DNA from: WHSW01 sp963722175
Lineage (GTDB): Bacteria > Actinomycetota > Thermoleophilia > Solirubrobacterales > 70-9
DNA length: 64,000 nucleotides
Assembly: GCA_963722175.1 (NCBI GenBank)
Contig: CAVRKA010000003.1
Coordinates: 62,001 to 126,000 of the forward strand
Direction: 5' to 3'
The notes beneath the pieces were generated by a model. The model did no database searches. It was not told the origin of the DNA and was given only the letters and a program-made list of their open reading frames with translations. Positions 58,509-64,000 of this stretch are shown piece after piece; the first letter of the stretch is position 1; each line of letters starts with the position of its first letter. The translations under genes were made by a program, and so were the position numbers.

Positions 58509-59870
58509 GTGGTCGGGCTCGGGATGCTGGTCGGGAAGGAGCCCGGGATCGGGTTCTTCCTGGTCGTCGGTGGCGCCGTCACCCTGCTCGCCTTCAGGGA
58601 TCTGACCTGGGGGCTCGCCGCGGTCGCGGCCCTGTCGTACCTGGAGGCGATCCCCGCGGTCGCCGGCGGCGGGCTGAGCGGCAGCAAGCTGCTGACCGCG
58701 ATGGTGGTCTTCGCCTGGTTCGCGCTGATCACCACCCAGCCGAGGGCGCGCAGGCTGTTCTGGGTCGACTATCCGGTGCTGACGATCGTGATCTCGATGT
58801 TCCTGGTCTGGATCATGCTGAGCTCGATCTGGGCCGAGGTCCCGATCGCCGCGCTGGTCGTGCTCGGCAGCTACGGGCTCGCCGCACTGCTGTTCCCGGT
58901 CACCTACACGGCGCTGCGCGACACCGCCGACGTCAAGAAGCTGCTCACGGTCCTGGTCGTCTTCGCGTTCATCGCCGCCGCCTACGGGTTCGCGATCGAC
59001 CCGAGCGCGAGCGGCGCCTCCGGCGGCGACCCGACCGCCGAGTTGAACCGGCTCGGCGGCTCGATCGGCGACCCGAACCGGTTTGCGGCGAAGGTGCTGC
59101 CGGGGGCGGTGATCGCGATCGCGCTCGCGATGCTCACCCAATCGCTCGCCCTACGCCTGTTCTTCATCGCTTCCGCGGCGATCGGGGTGATCGCGGTCCT
59201 GCTCAGCCTCTCGCGCGGCGGGCTGATCGCGGCGCTGGCCATCTGCCTGCTCGCCCCGCTGGTGATCGCCGGGGCGCGTGGCCGCGTCGCCCTCGCCACC
59301 TTCGGCGCCATCGCCCTCGCGGTCGGCGCCCTGTTCGTCCTCACCCCGCCCGAGGCGCGCCAGCGAATAACCGAGTCGGACGGCGGCAACGGGCGGACCG
59401 ACATCTGGACGGTCGGCTGGCGGATGGTCGAGGCGCATCCCGCGAACGGGGTCGGCGCCGGCAACTTCGAGATCGTCTCGATCCATTACCTCATCCAGCC
59501 CGGAGCGATCCTCCGCGACGAGTACTTCGTCACGGCGCCGAAGGTCGCGCACAACAGCTACCTGCAAGTGCTCGCCGAGAACGGGGTCATCGGACTGGCC
59601 CTGTACCTGACGATCCTCGGGCTCGCGCTCGCCTGTCTCTACAAGGCATCTCAGAAGGCGCGCCGGCTCGGCAACCGGGAGCTGATGATCCTCGCCCATG
59701 CGGTCTTCTTAGCCGTGCTCTCGGCGCTGGTCGCCAACTTCTTCATCTCCGAGCAGCTCGCCAAGCTCCCATGGCTGCTGCTCGCGATCGGGCCGGCGAT
59801 GCTGGCGATCGCGGTCGAGCACGAACAGCGTGCCCAGTCCGATCAAGCGGCGCTTAGCACCTCGTTGTAG
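58509..59870 (+). CDS. O-antigen ligase/polymerase family membrane protein
   Basis: The 453-residue reading begins at the GTG at 58509, but this lies inside a hydrophobic stretch whose coding frame extends upstream to about 58400 with only CTG-type codons. The true start may be there, so the N-terminus is uncertain. The protein has about ten transmembrane helices (FFLVVGGAVTLLAFRDLTW, YPVLTIVISMFLVWIMLSS). The Wzy_C region is present: SLSRGGLIAALAICLL, GRTDIWTVGWRMVEAHP and NGVGAGNFE, followed by AHNSYLQVLAENGVIGLALY. It joins or transfers polysaccharide units. It converges on a GT4 gene with a 28-bp overlap. Confidence 0.85.
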   Translation: MVGLGMLVGKEPGIGFFLVVGGAVTLLAFRDLTWGLAAVAALSYLEAIPAVAGGGLSGSKLLTAMVVFAWFALITTQPRARRLFWVDYPVLTIVISMFLVWIMLSSIWAEVPIAALVVLGSYGLAALLFPVTYTALRDTADVKKLLTVLVVFAFIAAAYGFAIDPSASGASGGDPTAELNRLGGSIGDPNRFAAKVLPGAVIAIALAMLTQSLALRLFFIASAAIGVIAVLLSLSRGGLIAALAICLLAPLVIAGARGRVALATFGAIALAVGALFVLTPPEARQRITESDGGNGRTDIWTVGWRMVEAHPANGVGAGNFEIVSIHYLIQPGAILRDEYFVTAPKVAHNSYLQVLAENGVIGLALYLTILGLALACLYKASQKARRLGNRELMILAHAVFLAVLSALVANFFISEQLAKLPWLLLAIGPAMLAIAVEHEQRAQSDQAALSTSL

Positions 59871-60928
59871 ACCGCGGTCGTCCCGGCGACCATCCGCTCG
59901 AGCGTGAACGAGGCCAGCTGGCGCTCGCGGGCCCGGCGGCCGAGCTCGCCGGCGCGATCGGAGGCCTCGAGCACGCCGATCAACGCGCCGGCAAGCGCGA
60001 CGCGGTCGTGCGGCGGAACCAGGATCCCGGTGACCTGATCCTCGATCGCCTCCGGAACGCCGCCGACGTCGGTGGCGACGATCGGGCTGCCGACCGCCAT
60101 CGCCTCGAGGATCGAGTAGGGGAACGACTCGGACCAGGACGGGTTGACGAACACGTCCGACGAGCTCAGCAGCGGGATCACGTCGTCGAGGTTCCCCAGC
60201 CACTCGACCGCGTCACCGACCCCGTTGCAGATCGCCACGGCCTCCAGGTAATCGCGCTCCGGCCCGTCGCCGGCGAGCGCCAGGCGGACGCCGGGGATTG
60301 CGTCGACGACCTCGACCATCGCCTCGAGCAGCGCGTCGAGGCCCTTTCCCGGGCGCAGCCCGGAGGTCGCGCAGATCCTCGGTGAGGCCCCGTTCGAGGC
60401 GGGTCCGCCGAACGCCGGCTCGAGCGGGCGGATCCCGTTGTGGACCACCCGGATCCGGGAGTCGATCCCGGTCGCCCGGGCCAGCCGAGCCTCCGCCTCG
60501 CAGACGCAGAGGACCAGGGTCGCGAGCGGCGCGACGATGCTCTCGAGGGCCCGGTACAGGGTCTGCTCGCGGGACGGGAAGTGTCCGGCGAACGCGTAGC
60601 CGTGCGGGCTGTAGATCACCGGCGTGCCCGGGCTGGCGAGGTGGGCGAGGCGGGCGACGACGCCGGCCTTGTTGCCGTGGGCGTGGACGATGTCGGGGCG
60701 GAAGTCGCGGACGATCCGCGCGAACCCGAGCGCCGCGCGCGCGTCGCCGCCGGGCACGATCGCCCGCGACATCTCGAGCGGCAGCACCGGCACCGCGAGC
60801 TCGGCGTCACCATGGGGCCCGCAGACGGCGACGTCGTAACCGCGCTCGGCGAGCGCGCCGCTGAGGTCCGCCACATGCCGGAAGGCGCCGCCCTCGCCCG
60901 CTCGGATCACCATCAGGACGCGAGGCAC
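59843..60928 (-). CDS. Glycosyltransferase family 4 protein
   Basis: The 361-residue enzyme starts with GTG at 60928. The N-terminal domain has the GT-B acceptor features (GEGGAFRHVADLSGALAERG, DIVHAHGNKAGVVAR). The C-terminal nucleotide-sugar domain carries LALAGDGPERDYLE, the conserved E-x7-E region (SWSESFPYSILEAMAVGSPI) and VATDVGGVPEAIEDQ. It should transfer a sugar to a lipid-linked intermediate with retention of anomer. It follows a second GT4 gene by 4 bp, so both are in one operon with the flippase. Donor and acceptor are unknown. Confidence 0.93.
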   Translation of the reverse strand: MPRVLMVIRAGEGGAFRHVADLSGALAERGYDVAVCGPHGDAELAVPVLPLEMSRAIVPGGDARAALGFARIVRDFRPDIVHAHGNKAGVVARLAHLASPGTPVIYSPHGYAFAGHFPSREQTLYRALESIVAPLATLVLCVCEAEARLARATGIDSRIRVVHNGIRPLEPAFGGPASNGASPRICATSGLRPGKGLDALLEAMVEVVDAIPGVRLALAGDGPERDYLEAVAICNGVGDAVEWLGNLDDVIPLLSSSDVFVNPSWSESFPYSILEAMAVGSPIVATDVGGVPEAIEDQVTGILVPPHDRVALAGALIGVLEASDRAGELGRRARERQLASFTLERMVAGTTAVYNEVLSAA

Positions 60929-60932
60929 CGCC

Positions 60933-62045
60933 TCACCCCCTCCCCGCCCGGATCATTCGCACGTACTCGTTGCGAAGCTCGGCGACCATGTGATCGATCG
61001 TAAAGCGCTCACGCACCCGCTCCCTGCCGGCGTTCCCGACCGCAACCGCCCGCTCGCGGTCGCGTAGGTACGGGGCCAGGGCTTCAGCGAAGACGGCCGG
61101 CGTCGGATCGCCGACCAGCGTCCCGGCGTCGGCGACGATCTCCGCGATCCCGGCCTCGTCCGGGGCGACGACCGGACGCCCGCGCGCCATCGCCTCGAGC
61201 AGGGCCAGCGGCGCACCCTCGGCGGGGGCTCCCTCGCGGGCGGCGCGGCTGGCGAGCCCGACCACGCGCGACCGCGCGTACGCCACGGGCATGTCGCTCA
61301 CCCAGCCGAGAAAATCGACCAGCTCCGAGACCTCGAGCTCATCGACGAGACGCCGCAGCTCGTCCAGGTATCCCGGCGCGACGCGATGCTCCCCTCCCGC
61401 GATCTCGAGTCGAGCCGGGACGCCGCGCTCGCGCAGCTCGGCGATCGCGCGGATCAGGGTGTCGTGCCCCTTGGTGGGGATCAGCGTGCCGACGCTGAGC
61501 ACGATCGGCGCCTCGCCGGGGGGCGTGGTCGCGGCCGGCAGCTCGACCCCGGGGTGAACGACCGAGATCCGGTCGCGACACCGATCGGGGAAGGTTGCGG
61601 CGACCGCGCCGGTGACGGTGACGATCCGGTCGCAGCGCGGCCCGAGGAACCGCGGGGCGCTGCGGTCGAAGTCGTGGCCGTGCTTCATCCACAGCAACGG
61701 CGCCCCGAGGCGGTGGGCGAGCGGGATCCCGAGCAGCACCGCCTTGGTCTGGTTCGCGTGCACCACCCCCACCCCCCGTCCGCGCAGGCGCCTCGCGAGC
61801 CGGCGGGCCGCGAACGGGTAGAGCGCGATCGATCGCCTCCCCGGCAGCTTGTCGACGATCACCTCGGCGCCCGCGTCGCGGAGGCGCGCCTCGAGCTCGC
61901 CCTGCGCCAGCAGGACGACGATGATCTCGAACTCGTCGGCGAGGCCCCGGACGACCGCGACGAGCACCTCCTCCGCACCGCCGGTCCCCGCCGACGGGTG
62001 CACGAAGAGGAGGGCCGCGCGGTCGGAGCGCGGGTCCGCCGCCAT
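60933..62045 (-). CDS. Glycosyltransferase family 4 protein
   Basis: The 370-residue product starts at the ATG at 62045, which shares a base with the stop of the flippase gene (TGATG). GT4 features are AGTGGAEEVLVAVVRGLAD, VGVVHANQTKAVLLGIPLA, VLSVGTLIPTKGHDTLIRAI and the C-terminal EGAPLALLEAMARGRPVVAPD. The N-terminal FVHPSAGTGGAEE is the usual phosphate-binding start. It belongs to the operon of flippase, GT4, GT4. Sugar specificity cannot be read from sequence. Both GT4 enzymes probably add successive sugars of one repeat unit. Confidence 0.93.
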   Translation of the reverse strand: MAADPRSDRAALLFVHPSAGTGGAEEVLVAVVRGLADEFEIIVVLLAQGELEARLRDAGAEVIVDKLPGRRSIALYPFAARRLARRLRGRGVGVVHANQTKAVLLGIPLAHRLGAPLLWMKHGHDFDRSAPRFLGPRCDRIVTVTGAVAATFPDRCRDRISVVHPGVELPAATTPPGEAPIVLSVGTLIPTKGHDTLIRAIAELRERGVPARLEIAGGEHRVAPGYLDELRRLVDELEVSELVDFLGWVSDMPVAYARSRVVGLASRAAREGAPAEGAPLALLEAMARGRPVVAPDEAGIAEIVADAGTLVGDPTPAVFAEALAPYLRDRERAVAVGNAGRERVRERFTIDHMVAELRNEYVRMIRAGRG

Positions 62046-63541
62046 CAGTCGCGCTCCTCCAGGGTGAGCGCGCCCGGCCCCTTCGACCCGGCCGCGCCGG
62101 TGACCAGCATCTTCATGAACCGGAAGTCGTCGGGGCTGGCGAGTCGCTCGACGCCGAGGAAGACGGCCGCGTAGACGATCACCGCGACCGTCCCGACGAT
62201 CAGCGCCGGACCCGGCGCCGCGACCGTGACCGCAAGCATCGCCGCCGCGGCGGCCGCCGGGGCGAAGAAGGCCCCGAGCCAGTTGAACCCGCCGAGCTGC
62301 CGGTAGGCGATCACGAGGCCGCCAATCGCGAACAGGGCCTCCGAGATCAGCATCGCCGCCGCCGCCCCGTCCTGGTCGTACTCCGGGATCAGGGCGAAGT
62401 TGAGCGCGATGTTGAGCAGCGTGATCGTGCCCGTGAGGACGACGAGCGCCCGCGACGGGCGGCGGGAGACGATGAAGGTCGAGCAGAGGACGACGATCCC
62501 GATCAGCGGCACCGCCCCCGCGAGGAGCCGCAGTGCGCCGCCGGCTTCCGCGAACTCATCGCCGAAGATCGTCGTCAGCAGCTGGTCGGAATAGGCGCCG
62601 AAGAGGATTCCGATCGGGATCAGGGAGGCGGCCGCGAACTTGATCGACCTCGCGAACACGGACCCGAGGGTCGGATTCGAGGTCGGCGTGAGGTACGCGT
62701 ACATGGCGCTGAACGAGGAGGCGATCGCGTAGGCGATGAACAGCGTCGCCTCGAACATCCGGTAGGCGGCGCCGTAGTCGCCGACCGCGGTGTCGGTCGA
62801 GAGCTGGCCGAGGATCACCGCGTCGAGCCGGAACAGCATCACCATGAAGACCACCTGGATCGCGAACGGGAGGCTCTTGACGGCGAGATCCCCCCAGCCG
62901 GCCGGGCGCGGAGCCCAGGTCGGGAAGCCGATCGAGCGAGCGAGCAGGATCCCGCCGAGCGCGAAGCCGCCCGCTGCCCCGAGCGCGTAGATGGCGGCGA
63001 CCGCGACGACTCCGAAGCCGGCAGCGAGCAGACTCACGCCCAGGATCGCGGTCGCGACGCGCTGGACGAGGATCACGGTCGCGACCGGCTGGCCCCGCTC
63101 ATAGGCCATGAAGAGGGCGAACTCGGTCCGGATGAGCGAGTCGAAGAAGAAGCCGGCGGTCAGGAGCACGACCGCCGCCCGGGTATCGCCGTTGTAGTCG
63201 AGCAGGTAGGTGAGCGCGACCATGAGCGCCGCGACGGGAACCAGGAGGGTGAGCTTGAGCGCGATCACGTTCGTGAACAGGGATCGCCGCCCGCGGTCGC
63301 GCGCGACCTCGCGGGTCATGTACTGGTCGAGCCCGAGGTCGACGACGATCAGGCCGAGCTCGGCGAACGACGCAGCGAGGACGAACGTGCCCAGTCCGTC
63401 GACGCCGGTCGCCCGGGCGATGCCGGCGTAGAGGACGAGGGTCGCCAGCTTGCCGACGATCTCGGCGCCGGCCCTCATCGCCGTGTTGAGGACGGCCCGG
63501 ATGCCCGCGCGCTCGGCGGGGTCGTCGACGGGGTGACTCAC
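62045..63541 (-). CDS. wzx: Wzx-type oligosaccharide flippase
   Basis: I start at the GTG at 63541, which lies 4 bp after the stop of the upstream glycosyltransferase and is preceded by GGGTGA; the ATG at 63574 would overlap that gene. The 498-residue protein has about fourteen membrane helices with typical Wzx patterns: LVLYAGIARATGVDGLGTFV in the first helix pair, LGLDQYMTREVARDRGR, and a second half with LYAYLTPTSNPTLGSVFARS-like loops and AGGALRLLAGAVPL. It moves lipid-linked sugar units across the membrane, as expected between the glycosyltransferases and the ligase/polymerase gene. Confidence 0.9.
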   Translation of the reverse strand: MSHPVDDPAERAGIRAVLNTAMRAGAEIVGKLATLVLYAGIARATGVDGLGTFVLAASFAELGLIVVDLGLDQYMTREVARDRGRRSLFTNVIALKLTLLVPVAALMVALTYLLDYNGDTRAAVVLLTAGFFFDSLIRTEFALFMAYERGQPVATVILVQRVATAILGVSLLAAGFGVVAVAAIYALGAAGGFALGGILLARSIGFPTWAPRPAGWGDLAVKSLPFAIQVVFMVMLFRLDAVILGQLSTDTAVGDYGAAYRMFEATLFIAYAIASSFSAMYAYLTPTSNPTLGSVFARSIKFAAASLIPIGILFGAYSDQLLTTIFGDEFAEAGGALRLLAGAVPLIGIVVLCSTFIVSRRPSRALVVLTGTITLLNIALNFALIPEYDQDGAAAAMLISEALFAIGGLVIAYRQLGGFNWLGAFFAPAAAAAAMLAVTVAAPGPALIVGTVAVIVYAAVFLGVERLASPDDFRFMKMLVTGAAGSKGPGALTLEERD

Positions 63542-63545
63542 CGGC

Positions 63546-64000
63546 TCACCCCTCGCCGGTCGGCTGAGCGGCACCGAGCTCGGCGTAGGCCTCCAGCGTC
63601 CCCGCGACCATGCGCGGGAACGCGAACCGCTCGCTGACCCGGGCGGCGGCGGCGGTCGCCAGCCGCGCGGCAGCCTCGGGGTCGGCGAGCAGGTCGAGGA
63701 TCGCCGCCGCGAGCCGTTTCGGGTCGTAGGGCTCGATCAGGCGCCCGGTGACACCGTCCTCGATCGCCTCGCGGGTCCCGCCCACGTCGGTGGCGACGAT
63801 CGGCCGTTCGGCGGCCATCGCCTCGAGCACCGAGTACGGAAACGCCTCCGCCCAGGCCGCGTTGACGAAGACGTCGGCTCCGGCGAGCACCGCGGGGACG
63901 TCGTCGACGAGCCCGAGCAGGCGGACCGAGGGTGCGATCTTGAGCCGCGCTACCTCGCGCACGAGGTCCTCGCGCTGGATTCCCTCCCCGGCGATCGCCA
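63546..64000 (-). CDS. Glycosyltransferase family 4 protein, C-terminal part (5' end beyond window)
   Basis: The frame stays open to the window edge, so only the C-terminal about 151 residues are seen. They contain AIAGEGIQREDLVREVARL, LLGLVDDVPAVLAGADVFVN, the E-x7-E region AWAEAFPYSVLEAMAAERPI and VATDVGGTREAIEDG, all typical of GT4 donor domains. It lies 4 bp upstream of the flippase start, so it belongs to the same operon. Residues of the N-terminal domain are not visible, and no donor can be assigned. It closely resembles the GT4 at 59843-60928 in its donor domain (SESFPYSILEAMA). Confidence 0.9.
   Translation of the reverse strand, partial: AIAGEGIQREDLVREVARLKIAPSVRLLGLVDDVPAVLAGADVFVNAAWAEAFPYSVLEAMAAERPIVATDVGGTREAIEDGVTGRLIEPYDPKRLAAAILDLLADPEAAARLATAAAARVSERFAFPRMVAGTLEAYAELGAAQPTGEG

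Overview
The window is high-GC, gene-dense actinobacterial DNA. The mix of content points to class Thermoleophilia (order Solirubrobacterales or a close relative), but this is inferred from gene style and not from a marker gene. Supporting signs are many GTG/TTG starts, secreted proteins with calcium-binding or Ig-like tails, several LuxR-type HTH regulators with unusual partners, a BldC-like regulator, a c-di-AMP (ydaO-type) riboswitch before a cell-wall hydrolase, and class E/F-like sortase chemistry. I saw no rRNA, tRNA, CRISPR array, insertion sequence or prophage. The DNA looks chromosomal.

1-17.2 kb: a truncated folD coupled to pcrA, a secreted M14 carboxypeptidase, a cysK-cysE pair, two tandemly duplicated glycosidase-like secreted proteins, a subtilase with a foreign domain inside its catalytic domain, several secreted proteins or lipoproteins of unknown role, and an Rrf2 regulator. 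17.4-25.2 kb: a LuxR regulator with a degenerate receiver, an HDOD-LuxR fusion, gltX, another secreted glycosidase, a large RTX-like protein and nfo (endonuclease IV).

25.2-30 kb: a 110-residue LPFTG protein and a proline-rich membrane protein are divergently transcribed. Between them lie two oppositely oriented arrays of TCTCAT-like hexamers at exact 11-bp spacing. A histidine kinase/OmpR regulator pair and a polyprenyl-phosphate sugar transferase follow. 30-38 kb: a tandem pair of about 100-bp elements with nested inverted repeats, dnaE, sixA, and two coiled-coil proteins. 37.9-43.2 kb: an O-antigen-ligase-like protein and an operon of a second 110-residue LPFTG protein, a second sugar transferase and a PAS-LuxR regulator, divergent from a LuxR-GAF regulator.

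43.3-48.6 kb is a signalling block: STAS protein, SpoIIE phosphatase/HATPase fusion, degenerate GGDEF protein, MerR-like protein, BldC-like protein, membrane HD-GYP. 48.9-54.4 kb: MFS transporter, riboswitch plus transglycosylase, an argG operon, and a sortase likely to act on the LPFTG proteins. 54.4-56.7 kb: three consecutive paralogous genes (coiled coil in front, shared 45-residue C-terminal module) of unknown function. 56.8-64 kb: an exopolysaccharide cluster with a Wzz/BY-kinase, a ligase/polymerase, three GT4 glycosyltransferases (the last cut by the window edge) and a Wzx-type flippase.

The unifying theme is the cell envelope: surface polymer synthesis, sortase-anchored small proteins, secreted hydrolases, and second-messenger or phosphorelay regulators. 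A dispersed repeat family built round a GGAGGACGTGGC core sits in three convergent gene junctions and once inside a coding linker.
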